DNA of 35,125 nt, from positions 1 to 35,125 of the IMG/VR virus record IMGVR_UViG_3300028550_000195, one strand, 5' to 3'. A program made the position numbers and the translations under genes. Source of the DNA: a virus. The notes below the pieces were generated by a model that worked only from the letters and a program-made list of their open reading frames with translations, was not told where the DNA came from and did not search any database. Positions 24,183 to 31,651 of the stretch are shown piece by piece (positions within the stretch are counted from its first letter, which is position 1; every line of letters starts with the position of its first letter).

Positions 24183-24844
24183 GTTTTCTCCCTCATAATT
24201 AGACCAGTTCGGTAAGCATCAGTAACTTCTTGAGATTCACCAAAGTTCTTTACACGAGACATAGCTTCAGTAAAGCGTTGAGTATAATTTGCTACTAAAT
24301 CAGCTTCACCTTTCATAAATGTGTAAGCTTCGATTAAAGACCCGTAAAGTAAGGCTACAGAAGCGTTAGTGCTTAACCATGTCGTTCCAGAGTCTCCAGC
24401 AGAAGTTAAACTGGCTGGACGGTAGAAGTAATGAAGCTCAACCTCATATGCTTCGTCTGGAGTAGGAGCTATTATGAAGTGCGTTACATCAAACTGCGCG
24501 TAATAACGAGGTGATCCAACTGTTGTGCTATTAGGATTAAACGATTGAACAAAGTTTACGTCCTTAAATAACAAAAACTCTTTTGAACCGTTTTTTGTAA
24601 AAGAAAGACTAAAAGTTGATAAGTAATCTGTAGGAACAGTAAGGTATTTAGAATTTGTTGCATCTGTTGAGTACGGCGTTAGCGTACCTGATTGATTTTT
24701 TCTAAAAACCTCAAGCTGTGAAATCTTTAATATTCTTTCTTCAGCATTTTTTATAAAAATATCGAGACTATTCACAAAGGTTGTCTCTGTATTCTCAGTA
24801 TAGTTCTGAATTGCTGTTTTTAGTTCCGCGTATGTAAAGCTCAT
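24179..24844 (-). CDS. SU10-type adaptor protein
   Basis: 221 aa. The opening FTYAELKTAIQNYTENTETT, then FIKNAEERILKISQLEVFRK, matches the phage SU10 adaptor family, which joins the portal to the short tail. The middle is beta-rich (YAQFDVTHFIIAPTPDEAYE), and the last 60 residues are helical (LLYGSLIEAYTFMKGEADL). The length is normal for the family (about 200-230). It follows a 222-aa protein that also looks like an adaptor, so the connector may have two rings. Its start overlaps the previous stop by 4 bases. A good call on the family. Confidence 0.75.
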   Translation of the reverse strand: MSFTYAELKTAIQNYTENTETTFVNSLDIFIKNAEERILKISQLEVFRKNQSGTLTPYSTDATNSKYLTVPTDYLSTFSLSFTKNGSKEFLLFKDVNFVQSFNPNSTTVGSPRYYAQFDVTHFIIAPTPDEAYEVELHYFYRPASLTSAGDSGTTWLSTNASVALLYGSLIEAYTFMKGEADLVANYTQRFTEAMSRVKNFGESQEVTDAYRTGLIMREKT

Positions 24845-25167
24845 GTTATATTCACCGTAACGCTGCCAACTGATCCAGTTGCAACTAAGTTATTAGGGGT
24901 TAAACCACCATCAAATTTAAGACCTACAGGATTCCATCCGTATTGTATACTTCTCTGCTCAGATAAGTTCTGTTCTGGTCTAGGATTTCGTAAAGCCTGC
25001 GGATCAGGTGTGGCTCTAAGCGGCTCTAATTGCGGTTGTTTTCGCTCCCATTCGTCTTTACCAACCAAAAGGCCATTCCACTCCTTGCGCATGTCACGCA
25101 AGCGATATTGGAAGCCAGATCGGTCAGATATACCATATGCCCATTTTCCAGTGGCATATTTAGACAT
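24841..25167 (-). CDS. conserved small virion protein, unknown
   Basis: 108 aa. The N terminus (YAISDRSGFQYRL-like, here YGISDRSGFQYRLRDMRKEW) and the Pro/Gln-rich middle (KQPQLEPLRATPDPQALRN) form a pattern I have seen in many marine phage contigs. The tail NNLVATGSVGSVTVNIT copies the repeat unit of the 161-aa beta protein at 22956. It lies between the two adaptor-like genes, with AGGAG before its ATG, and overlaps the previous gene by 8 bases. Probably a connector or tail component; no assigned function. Confidence 0.6.
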   Translation of the reverse strand: MSKYATGKWAYGISDRSGFQYRLRDMRKEWNGLLVGKDEWERKQPQLEPLRATPDPQALRNPRPEQNLSEQRSIQYGWNPVGLKFDGGLTPNNLVATGSVGSVTVNIT

Positions 25168-25828
25168 AACGGTAGCTCCTTAAATCAGGCGCTACTCGGA
25201 AAGATGCACGATCTCTATCCTCGTCCATTGCACGGTTCATTTCTTCTTCATAGGTAGCTTTTAGCAATTGAGCGCGGTCTGGAGCACGTTTCATAGAGAT
25301 ATAATACGCCAAACCAGCGGCTAAAGCAGGGTAAAAACGGAAGGGAACTTGCGTTGTATTAGTGAATGAATCAGCATCATCCATGCGCACTAGAGCGTCA
25401 TAAATCACCAAATCAGTGCTATTATCAGGTAAAGGCCACATTTGAAGCACTGGATTTATCTGCCTATCAACAAAAAACTGTGTCGGGCGTGCAACTGTAG
25501 ACTTTGTTGGTATATTTAGGTATTCATCACGACTTATGCGATTTAGGGCATAATCTGTACCATCTCGTCGTATAACAAGTGATAATATGTCAATTATCTC
25601 AGCACCAATACGCTCATTACCATCGCCTTTTGTTACAGTAAAGTTTCTTTGTGCAATTGTCCATTGATTTAAGCCTCTATTGGCCCAATCAGCAAACATT
25701 ATATTCATAGAACGTTTTGCAGTTTTAAGATCGTATCCTGTACGCACTTCTAAGCCGCAACGCTCAAAAGCTTCCTCAATGTAGTCTGCTACATCTAATT
25801 CAAAGTCTTTTGAGCCTGATACAGCCAT
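25160..25828 (-). CDS. head-to-tail adaptor-like virion protein
   Basis: 222 aa. A helical N-terminal part (DVADYIEEAFERCGLEVRTG, then AKRSMNIMFADWANRGLNQW) leads to a beta part (ISRDEYLNIPTKSTV). A helical C-terminal part includes FYPALAAGLAYYISMKRAP. Residue order and length are like gateway or adaptor proteins that dock under the portal (P22 gp4-like role). The last 8 bases overlap the following gene, whose ribosome site lies inside this one. A paralogue-like adaptor (221 aa) follows two genes later. The family is judged by pattern. Confidence 0.65.
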   Translation of the reverse strand: MAVSGSKDFELDVADYIEEAFERCGLEVRTGYDLKTAKRSMNIMFADWANRGLNQWTIAQRNFTVTKGDGNERIGAEIIDILSLVIRRDGTDYALNRISRDEYLNIPTKSTVARPTQFFVDRQINPVLQMWPLPDNSTDLVIYDALVRMDDADSFTNTTQVPFRFYPALAAGLAYYISMKRAPDRAQLLKATYEEEMNRAMDEDRDRASFRVAPDLRSYRYV

Positions 25829-26035
25829 TTAAGTTTTCTTTCTTTTAGAAGGTTTTCTTTTTTTAGCAGTCTTAGCCGCTTTTTTAAAATTCTTTGCTGT
25901 TGGTGCGCCTTTTGTTCCGGGTTTGCGCATTTTTTCGTTAGAACCAGCCTTTATACGCTTTCTCTTAGCAGCAATATTAGCGTAAAGTCCGGGTTTTGTC
26001 ACCTGTTTAGATGATTGTGATCTTCCTGTAGCCAT
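25829..26035 (-). CDS. small lysine-rich protein
   Basis: 68 aa with about one third Lys/Arg. It starts MATGRSQSSKQVTKPGLYAN and ends in a run of lysine-rich residues (KKAAKTAKKRKPSKRKKT). It is unstructured in appearance and strongly positive, so binding to DNA or to the acidic capsid interior is plausible. The start overlaps no ribosome site and probably relies on coupling to the 91-aa gene just upstream. No named family is recognised. The even Lys-rich reading frame and tight packing support it as a real gene. Confidence 0.55.
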   Translation of the reverse strand: MATGRSQSSKQVTKPGLYANIAAKRKRIKAGSNEKMRKPGTKGAPTAKNFKKAAKTAKKRKPSKRKKT

Positions 26036-26311
26036 TTAACAATTCCACCTTTTTCTAGCTTGGCGCAATCGACTGTTCGGGTCTTTTGCGGCCTTTGGAA
26101 ACTTTTTTGCTTGACCTGCTGAACGTGCGCAATAAGATTTACGGCGTTTGGCAGCGGCGCTACCTTTTTTAACCTTACCAGTAACGGCAGTTTTAAGTTT
26201 AGAGCCGGGATTTTTCTTACGATATGAGGCAACTCCAGCTTTTGTCATTCCCGCCCCAGACTTAGTGGAACGGTAATTTTTCTTATTTCGTTTTATAGGC
26301 TTGTCTGCCAT
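26036..26311 (-). CDS. small basic virion-associated protein (DUF6321-like)
   Basis: 91 aa, very basic. The core AGMTKAGVASYRKKNPGSKL followed by KTAVTGKVKKGSAAAKRRKS and YCARSAGQAKKFP matches a small basic protein I know from many phage contigs, probably the DUF6321 family. It has two cysteines (positions about 61 and 91) and no membrane segment. Its position among capsid genes and its charge suggest DNA binding in the head or during packaging. AAGGA lies 6 bases before the ATG. The family name is from memory and should be treated with care. Confidence 0.65.
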   Translation of the reverse strand: MADKPIKRNKKNYRSTKSGAGMTKAGVASYRKKNPGSKLKTAVTGKVKKGSAAAKRRKSYCARSAGQAKKFPKAAKDPNSRLRQARKRWNC

Positions 26312-26327
26312 TTATTTTCCTTCGAAT

Positions 26328-26939
26328 TTAGCAGTGGTAGAACATCATTAAATCAATAGTGCCTACAATAAACGTAACAAAGCAACCATTTTTAAACAGT
26401 ACACCTTCATCTGGAATAAACGGGTCATCCGAAGTGCTATCTGTTCCAATAGATCGAAACTGTATAAATTCAGTACCCGTGGCACCACCGTCTCTAAGAT
26501 TAGCTTTACCAGCGGTTCCTCCAGAAACAAAAGAAAATCCCTGCAATCGGGTTCTGTCTGCAAAAATTACACCTAGCGCATTATTGTTAATACCAGCGGA
26601 TACGTTTCCCGCAGGATTACCAACAGCGGTAATGCTTAAAATAGTCTTAAAATAACCAGAGCTTGTTGCTGTTCCAGCGTTAGCTCCCGTGACATTCTCT
26701 GTAAGAGATGCACCATTTACATCCGTACCAACTACATTAAATGATTTACTTGAATCATTGCCTGCTGATAATATTGTTACTTGTCTTCCAGAAGCGTTAG
26801 TAACGCTACCTCCATCGGCTAATGCTCCGCCAATTGTCAGAGCGGCATTGTTGCCCACTCCAGCGGCAACTGAAATGCCGTCTGCGTCTAAAGCCACTTC
26901 ATCACTGATGATGACTGGTTTTACGTCTGATGCTGCCAT
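26328..26939 (-). CDS. beta-rich virion protein, unknown
   Basis: 203 aa rich in Gly, Ala, Ser, Asn and Thr, with alternating strand and turn segments (VTILSAGNDSSKSFNVVGTD, SITAVGNPAGNVSAGINNNA). The last residues are hydrophobic (FIVGTIDLMMFYHC). This composition is typical of capsid decoration or tail accessory proteins. A strong AGGAGG lies just after the terminator at 26953-26982, so it is translated well from read-through. No named family is recognised. Confidence 0.6.
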   Translation of the reverse strand: MAASDVKPVIISDEVALDADGISVAAGVGNNAALTIGGALADGGSVTNASGRQVTILSAGNDSSKSFNVVGTDVNGASLTENVTGANAGTATSSGYFKTILSITAVGNPAGNVSAGINNNALGVIFADRTRLQGFSFVSGGTAGKANLRDGGATGTEFIQFRSIGTDSTSDDPFIPDEGVLFKNGCFVTFIVGTIDLMMFYHC

Positions 26940-26952
26940 TTTGGCCTCCTAT

Positions 26953-26982
26953 AAGAAAAGGGGGGAGCCAAAGCTCCCTCCC
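26953..26982 (-). terminator. intrinsic terminator after 198-aa gene
   Basis: GGGAGC (26963-26968) pairs with GCTCCC (26973-26978) around a 4-base loop, extended by GGG/CCC with one bulge. The minus-strand run TTTTCTT follows at 26959-26953. It lies 7 bases past the stop of the 198-aa gene and just before the next ribosome site, so partial read-through is likely. Confidence 0.7.
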
Positions 26983-26988
26983 AATTGT

Positions 26989-27585
26989 TTATGCGATTTG
27001 CACATACTCAATGATGAACGTAAACGAACCTGCTGTTGTAGCATTAACTGTATTTGTGATGTTACAGAAAATATTACGAGCTGCTGACGCATACTGAACA
27101 GAAGCTGGTGCAGTTGTACCATCTTGTGTTTGAAGAACTAGTTCTGTTAAAGTTACGTTGCCTAAGACAACTGTTGTACCAGCGTCTAAGATTTCGTCAG
27201 CCTGAGTAGCTACAATCTGCGCACCAGAAGAAGATGTACCTACTTCATAACCAATGTCACCACTTCCCGTTACAGGTGCAACGGCGCAAAAGATTTTAAT
27301 GTTAGTGATAATAGTGTTTGCAGGCTGTGCAAATGTACCAATAGTTGGAGAGTCACCTGCTGTAGAGTTTACTGTCACTCCAGTAACGTGAGCTACGTGT
27401 TTTACAAACAAACTATTAACAGCCGCTGACAATGTTGTTGCGCCTGTTACAGCAAGTGTTCCACCTACTGAGGCGTTTGTACCATATGTGGAATTAGTTG
27501 TTTGAGTGCCAGTTGTGGCATTGGTTGTGATGTCTTCAAAACCATTTTGCGAACGTACTGGTCCGCTGAAAGTAGAATTACCCAT
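26989..27585 (-). CDS. beta-rich capsid-associated protein
   Basis: 198 aa. The N terminus has STFSGPVRSQNGF, a short motif I know from other marine phage virion proteins. VGGTLAVTGATTL follows, resembling VGGTLGVTG in the fibre. The remaining 130 residues are beta-rich (SPTIGTFAQPANTIITNIKI, FTFIIEYVQIA). It lies directly after the major capsid gene and is bracketed by terminators, with a candidate promoter at 27617-27646. A capsid decoration protein made in its own amount is the best reading; no biochemical evidence. Confidence 0.6.
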   Translation of the reverse strand: MGNSTFSGPVRSQNGFEDITTNATTGTQTTNSTYGTNASVGGTLAVTGATTLSAAVNSLFVKHVAHVTGVTVNSTAGDSPTIGTFAQPANTIITNIKIFCAVAPVTGSGDIGYEVGTSSSGAQIVATQADEILDAGTTVVLGNVTLTELVLQTQDGTTAPASVQYASAARNIFCNITNTVNATTAGSFTFIIEYVQIA

Positions 27586-27616
27586 GAGAATCTCCTGTCG
27601 GGGTTAAGTCAGCCGC

Positions 27617-27646
27617 ATTATGCGACTGTCAGGGATAAGGCCACAA
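27617..27646 (-). promoter_or_regulatory. candidate promoter between capsid and next gene
   Basis: TTGTGG (27646-27641), 18 bases and CATAAT (27622-27617) resemble a moderate sigma70 promoter. The -10 is embedded in a small palindrome, CGCAT-T-ATGCG (27614-27624). It lies just downstream of the strong capsid terminator and could restart transcription of the 198-aa gene. The -35 is poor. Confidence 0.3.
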
Positions 27647-27660
27647 TACATTACATTTTT

Positions 27661-27691
27661 AAAAAAAGAAAGGGGCAACCGAAGCTGCCCC
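27661..27691 (-). terminator. strong UUCG-capped terminator after capsid gene
   Basis: On the minus strand GGGGCAGC (27691-27684) and GTTGCCCC (27679-27672) pair over 8 bases, with one G-U pair. They cap a TTCG tetraloop closed by C-G, the very stable UUCG form. The run TTTCTTTTTTT follows at once. It lies 25 bases after the capsid stop. Confidence 0.9.
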
Positions 27692-27716
27692 TTTCCTAAA
27701 ACAACAAGACTTGTTG

Positions 27717-28625
27717 TTACGCTCCCGGAGAACCGAATACGCAACGTGGGTCAGAAAAGCCGAAGCTGTAACGCTCACGCGCTTTGAAACGCATATTGCC
27801 TGTATCGAAATCAGCTTCCATGTTCGTTCGCATTGGTGAACGCTCAAAGTGTTTGAATCCGTTAGGAGCATCAGTTTTGATGAAAAACGCATCTGGGTCT
27901 GTCAAGAAGTGGTTTATTGTATAACCTTCTGGAACCATACCCATGTTTTTAGTTGCGTTTACATCATTGTCTGATGAACCCGGACGAAGAGTTGATTCCA
28001 ACAAACGATCCGCAACGAATTGCAGTTGTGGTGGAATAATCATCTTTGAACCGCGAAGGGCAATGATCATGTTACGCTCGTCTACAAACGTTGAAATATC
28101 AATCAAAGCATTTTCTAACGAAGTTTCGTTAAGGTCTGCTGCTGTTGATGGTTCATTGCGGAAAGTACCGCCGCCTGAAAGTGGGTGAGCAGTTGAACAA
28201 AGCTCAACGCCGTCACCACCTGAAAAGCTGCTATTGAACGCATTGTTCAATACAGATGCAGCTTTGACTTGCTTAGTGTGCGCCATAGAACGCGCTAGTG
28301 CTTTTGTATAACGAGCGCCAAGGCGATCATACAAATTGTCTTCGATTGCTTCTTCAGTCAATGCGAATGCAAGTGCCACTGTTTCGTGTGAATAACGAGC
28401 AGTGTATGCTTCATTTGCATTATCAAAGTCAACACCCGAACCTTCGGATTTTGTGGGAGCATTCCCAAATCCGACAAGCATAACTTCTTCTTCAAACGCT
28501 CGGTCTGATGATTCAGTTTCGAATATTTGAGCATGTTCGCCTTCATAGCGCTCATACTCCATGCCGAACAGAGCGTTGAGGCCCGGTTCTAGCTCTTTGA
28601 CAAGTTGTGAACGTGAAATAGCCAT
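27717..28625 (-). CDS. major capsid protein (HK97 fold)
   Basis: 302 aa. The opening SRSQLVKELEPGLNALFG and the middle RGSKMIIPPQLQFVADRLL, ending ARERYSFGFSDPRCVFGSPG, fit the Mu-like or P22-unrelated group of HK97-fold major capsid proteins. It has no N-terminal delta domain of obvious length, consistent with a separate scaffold gene. Position behind scaffold and decoration genes and a strong AGGAG are as expected. A UUCG-capped terminator follows, which may help it accumulate as a stable short transcript. A confident call on role, moderate on exact subfamily. Confidence 0.88.
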   Translation of the reverse strand: MAISRSQLVKELEPGLNALFGMEYERYEGEHAQIFETESSDRAFEEEVMLVGFGNAPTKSEGSGVDFDNANEAYTARYSHETVALAFALTEEAIEDNLYDRLGARYTKALARSMAHTKQVKAASVLNNAFNSSFSGGDGVELCSTAHPLSGGGTFRNEPSTAADLNETSLENALIDISTFVDERNMIIALRGSKMIIPPQLQFVADRLLESTLRPGSSDNDVNATKNMGMVPEGYTINHFLTDPDAFFIKTDAPNGFKHFERSPMRTNMEADFDTGNMRFKARERYSFGFSDPRCVFGSPGA

Positions 28626-28638
28626 AACTTAGTCTCCT

Positions 28639-29214
28639 TTACGCTAGACCCGCAGTGCCAGCACTGAACAGGTGGTTATTGATTTTGACAATTACGTTAG
28701 TATTTGCCGAAGAAACATCGCTATTCTCAGGGTCTTGAGAAATGTCGATTGCTTTTAAACAAAGCCCTGCGGTGGTTGCACCAGTTGATACAGCAAGCTC
28801 CATGTGTGAATTACCACTTGTAGTAGTTCCTACGGGAGATTGATCTACCATATCGAAGTTACCAAACAAGTCAGCTATAGGCATAGCAGCATTTGCTTGG
28901 ATTTCAAAAGTGGCAGATGGATCATCAATTACATTTGCAAAGATTTTTGTGCCAACTGTACTAGCAGGCCAGTGATTTGAGAACACTACGTTCCCACTGG
29001 CATCTACATATTCACAGCCATTAAATACGCCTAAAATTAGATCAGTCGCACCAGCAACAACACGTTCAATTACACCACCAGTGACGGCTTTAACCATGTC
29101 ACCTTGGAAAATTGTTACGTTGTACTCAGAGGCAATACGATAACGGTTTTGCCGCTGAGAGCTTGTACTTGTTCTAATTGGACGAAGGCCAAAGGCAGCG
29201 TCTTGATTTGACAT
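28639..29214 (-). CDS. capsid-associated protein, probably decoration or head stabilising
   Basis: 191 aa. The start MSNQDAAFGLRPIRTSTSSQ and the beta-rich middle (VFNGCEYVDASGNVVFSNHW) form a pattern I know from marine phage contigs directly upstream of the capsid gene. No signal peptide or enzyme motif is visible. A strong AGGAG before its ATG suggests high expression. A decoration or head-completion protein is likely from position and composition. Confidence 0.6.
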   Translation of the reverse strand: MSNQDAAFGLRPIRTSTSSQRQNRYRIASEYNVTIFQGDMVKAVTGGVIERVVAGATDLILGVFNGCEYVDASGNVVFSNHWPASTVGTKIFANVIDDPSATFEIQANAAMPIADLFGNFDMVDQSPVGTTTSGNSHMELAVSTGATTAGLCLKAIDISQDPENSDVSSANTNVIVKINNHLFSAGTAGLA

Positions 29215-29216
29215 GC

Positions 29217-29696
29217 TTACTCTCCTTCAGAGTTTCCATTTCCCTTTTTCCCAAAGGAAACGGATGATTTACGTTGAGGATTCAGCTTTGGCATGGCTGG
29301 ATTGTTTTCACGCATCCAATCACGATCCACTGCATCCATTTGATTTTGTGATACACCTTGATAGTGTTTACTCCGCTGCTCTGCCATTTCGACGGGGATT
29401 CTTGCGAGAACAAGACCACCAACACCAATGATGCCAGCGTTTCTTCCTTCGTCTACTACAGGGCCGTAATAGTCATCGTAGTCCTCAGCGCGAACGAGGT
29501 CCCAACCTTCTTGCCGTTTTTTATGTACGTTAGTCTTATCGTCGAATTCAAATATTGATTCGCGTATCCAACGGTGTTTAAAACCAATGGGTGGCTCTGG
29601 TGCTTCTAAAGCTGAACCCGGACGCCATTCTTGTAAGCGCTCTCCGCGCTCCCGCGTACCTGAGTCGCGTGGTGTCCTATTTTGATCTTTTCCCAT
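29217..29696 (-). CDS. conserved head-module protein, unknown
   Basis: 159 aa and highly charged. It begins with an Arg-rich segment (NRTPRDSGTRERGERLQEWR), followed by GFKHRWIRESIFEFDDKTNV and WDLVRAEDYDDYYGPVVDEG. I have seen this pattern next to scaffold genes in other phage contigs but know no assigned role. It ends in a Lys/Ser/Gly-rich tail. Cotranscribed with scaffold and capsid genes; a capsid assembly factor is a fair guess. Confidence 0.55.
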   Translation of the reverse strand: MGKDQNRTPRDSGTRERGERLQEWRPGSALEAPEPPIGFKHRWIRESIFEFDDKTNVHKKRQEGWDLVRAEDYDDYYGPVVDEGRNAGIIGVGGLVLARIPVEMAEQRSKHYQGVSQNQMDAVDRDWMRENNPAMPKLNPQRKSSVSFGKKGNGNSEGE

Positions 29697-29698
29697 GA

Positions 29699-30625
29699 TT
29701 ATTTACTCCGTTTACTTAGTTTGGCTACTTCTTGCGCGTACTTTTCGAGTGGTATTCTCATTTTCCTTGCAAAAGCAACTTGACCCGGTGATAACTCAAC
29801 CGATTTTTTCCGCCCTGATTTTATAGACCGTCCTTGGGACGTGGGAGCGACAGTCTGGGCGTTGGACCGTTTTTCCTTAAACTTTTGAGGCATTTCCCTG
29901 CGCATCCGTGAGTCGATTTCTTTGTAGTAATCGCTGGATGAAGGATCATAGTCCTCTTCTAAAACTAACTGTTCGTGAATAGCTTGGGCTGCTCGCGTCA
30001 TAATGCGATCATTACCAAACCAGCTATTCTTATCTAGCCAGCCTTCTAATTTAGCGTCACGCTCTTTTGGCGCAACGGGTTGTGGAGCAACAGATTGCTG
30101 TTGTTGCTGTTGTTGCTGTTGTTGTTGCTGAAGTTGATTTGATTGACGATCAATATTAACTTTTTGAGATCGAACCTTATCTTTAGCTACAGCAATTTGG
30201 GCAAGAGCTTGTTGAGCTTTAGCTGCACGATCATAATCGCCAGCCTCACTAGCTTCAGAATAAGCGCGAGTTGCTTGGGCTTCTTGTGCATTCAAGCGGC
30301 CTTCAGCTTCTGAATTGTAACCCTTACTTACTTGTTGCAAGCGGGTCTTCATTTGCTCGTTTTCTTGCTTAATAGTTTCAGCATATTGGTACGCGGCTTG
30401 AGCTTCTTCAGAAGCCTGCTTACGTTTTGCTGTTAATTGATTAATTCTGCGTTGAACTGATTCACTATAATTTTCTAGCTCATCGTCGCCACCAGATTTT
30501 TTACGAACTTTTGTTCGGCTTTCTTCTTCTTCAGAAGATTCATCAATATCTTCGTCTTGGTCATCTTCGACCTCAACAGATGTATTGGCTTCAAAGTCAT
30601 CGTCTTCACGAATTTCTTCAGACAT
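29699..30625 (-). CDS. scaffolding protein
   Basis: 308 aa. The N terminus is extremely acidic (residues 1-50, with DDQDEDIDESSEEEE). A long helical coiled-coil region follows (about 55-165, AKRKQASEEAQAAYQYAETI). A run of 12 glutamines lies near 170-182, and the C terminus is basic (GRSIKSGRKKSVELSPGQ, about 275-290). This acidic, helical, Gln-rich layout upstream of the capsid gene is classic for a phage scaffold, whose basic end binds the capsid protein. AAGGA lies 8 bases before ATG. No protease domain is visible. The call rests on composition and position. Confidence 0.8.
   Translation of the reverse strand: MSEEIREDDDFEANTSVEVEDDQDEDIDESSEEEESRTKVRKKSGGDDELENYSESVQRRINQLTAKRKQASEEAQAAYQYAETIKQENEQMKTRLQQVSKGYNSEAEGRLNAQEAQATRAYSEASEAGDYDRAAKAQQALAQIAVAKDKVRSQKVNIDRQSNQLQQQQQQQQQQQQSVAPQPVAPKERDAKLEGWLDKNSWFGNDRIMTRAAQAIHEQLVLEEDYDPSSSDYYKEIDSRMRREMPQKFKEKRSNAQTVAPTSQGRSIKSGRKKSVELSPGQVAFARKMRIPLEKYAQEVAKLSKRSK
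30095..30130 (-). repeat. CAR trinucleotide run (12 Gln codons)
   Basis: Twelve consecutive glutamine codons, CAA and CAG mixed, in the scaffold gene. Slippage here would change the length of a flexible linker without a frameshift. Confidence 0.9.
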
Positions 30626-30651
30626 AACCGTTTTCCTTGTTCTCTATTAAC

Positions 30652-31140
30652 TTATACATAAGAAATATCCTTGGGGTCAAGGATTGTTGAGATAATATTG
30701 TCGTCATTTATAATACGAACCTCAAGTCCTTCCACTTTGAACCTATTTCCACTATATCTTCCTATAAGAACCCAATCTTTCTCATTACACCACGCACCAC
30801 TTGGGAATTTCTGGGGGTCACTGTAGGCATCTGGGCCTAGTTTGACAACGTAAGCGGCTACAGTAGCAAAAGATTCACGTTCACGAACAGCGTCAGGAAC
30901 AATAAGTCCGCCCTTTGTCTTTTCGCTAGGATAGTAAGGAATTATGAGAACTCGGTAGCCTGTAGGCTGCGGCAGTCGCTCTAAAGATGATTGTTCCATT
31001 TCTGAAGGATCATCTGTATTTTTACTCTTGGCAGCTTTGCCAAATGCGTTTTCTATTGGTTGTGGAAGCTCTGATGCTCCCTTAATTGCCTTTTGCGCTG
31101 CTTTTGCAACGTATTCTGGCACAAATAACTTTTTAGTCAT
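30652..31140 (-). CDS. GroES-like co-chaperonin (Cpn10)
   Basis: 162 aa. Residues 60-156 match the Cpn10 fold: PTGYRVLIIPYYPSEKTKGG, then IVPDAVRERESFATVAAYVV, a glycine-rich roof segment and NDDNIISTI at the end. The mobile loop is present but short (KTKGGLIVPD, about 74-83). About 58 extra N-terminal residues have no counterpart in bacterial GroES. Phage GroES-like proteins, such as T4 gp31, work with host GroEL to fold the capsid protein. The position between portal and scaffold fits this. It overlaps the previous gene by 8 bases. A confident call on the fold. Confidence 0.85.
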   Translation of the reverse strand: MTKKLFVPEYVAKAAQKAIKGASELPQPIENAFGKAAKSKNTDDPSEMEQSSLERLPQPTGYRVLIIPYYPSEKTKGGLIVPDAVRERESFATVAAYVVKLGPDAYSDPQKFPSGAWCNEKDWVLIGRYSGNRFKVEGLEVRIINDDNIISTILDPKDISYV

Positions 31141-31330
31141 CCGCGTACTCTATACCTTTCATCGCGGCTTGAAGTTCTTCTTCAACGTAGGCCATGCCAC
31201 GTATTTGGCCTACTATATACCGATACTCCTCGAAGGTTTGTATCGAACTGTCCGCAAGCTTGTCTTTAAGACGAGCATCGCGCTCACGAATGCTTTTAAA
31301 TAAAAATTCTGCTAAATGTAGTGCATCCAT
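31133..31330 (-). CDS. small conserved head-module protein
   Basis: 65 aa, all helical (LAEFLFKSIRERDARLKDKL, then EYRYIVGQIRGMAYVEEELQ), soluble. A protein of this shape often lies between portal and scaffold genes; its function is unknown to me. There is no Shine-Dalgarno. A TATACT about 10 bases upstream in the 98-base gap (31331-31428) could place transcription almost at the ATG, giving a nearly leaderless message, but no good -35 is seen. The rest of that gap shows no gene. It is coupled to the co-chaperonin gene by an 8-base overlap. Confidence 0.55.
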   Translation of the reverse strand: MDALHLAEFLFKSIRERDARLKDKLADSSIQTFEEYRYIVGQIRGMAYVEEELQAAMKGIEYADD

Positions 31331-31428
31331 ACCACATATAGTATAAGACTATGCGGGAAACACAAGTATAATTACCAGATAATCAGAAAATACCTTGGAA
31401 CCTCTGGGGTCTTGCTATTTTGCTAAAT

Positions 31429-31650
31429 TTACTTAGACTTTTTGTTTGATTTTTTAACAGAGCTTTTTTTGGTTTTAGCTTTGATTGGGCTTTCAACTCT
31501 AATTTCTTTTTCTGGGACGATTGAGTCATCGGATACAAATCCACCTTTTCCATTTATTGGTTCAACCTTTACGGTTTCTTTTACAACTTTAGGAGTACGC
31601 TTTGCTTCGCGTATTTGTGTAATTATTTTATCTCTTACTGATGATGACAT
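31429..31650 (-). CDS. small lysine-rich protein behind portal
   Basis: 73 aa. The N terminus is helical (SSSVRDKIITQIREAKRTPK), and the second half is acidic to basic and flexible, ending KTKKSSVKKSNKKSK. AAGGA lies 8 bases before the ATG, which is one base after the portal stop. No family is recognised. Its charge suggests contact with nucleic acid or with the acidic scaffold. I am not sure of a role. Confidence 0.55.
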   Translation of the reverse strand: MSSSVRDKIITQIREAKRTPKVVKETVKVEPINGKGGFVSDDSIVPEKEIRVESPIKAKTKKSSVKKSNKKSK

Positions 31651-31651
31651 A

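Noticed and set aside
31331-31428. Promoter in the gap before the 65-aa gene
   Set aside because: TATACT is present, but no acceptable -35 lies at 16-18 bases, so I did not list it as a feature.
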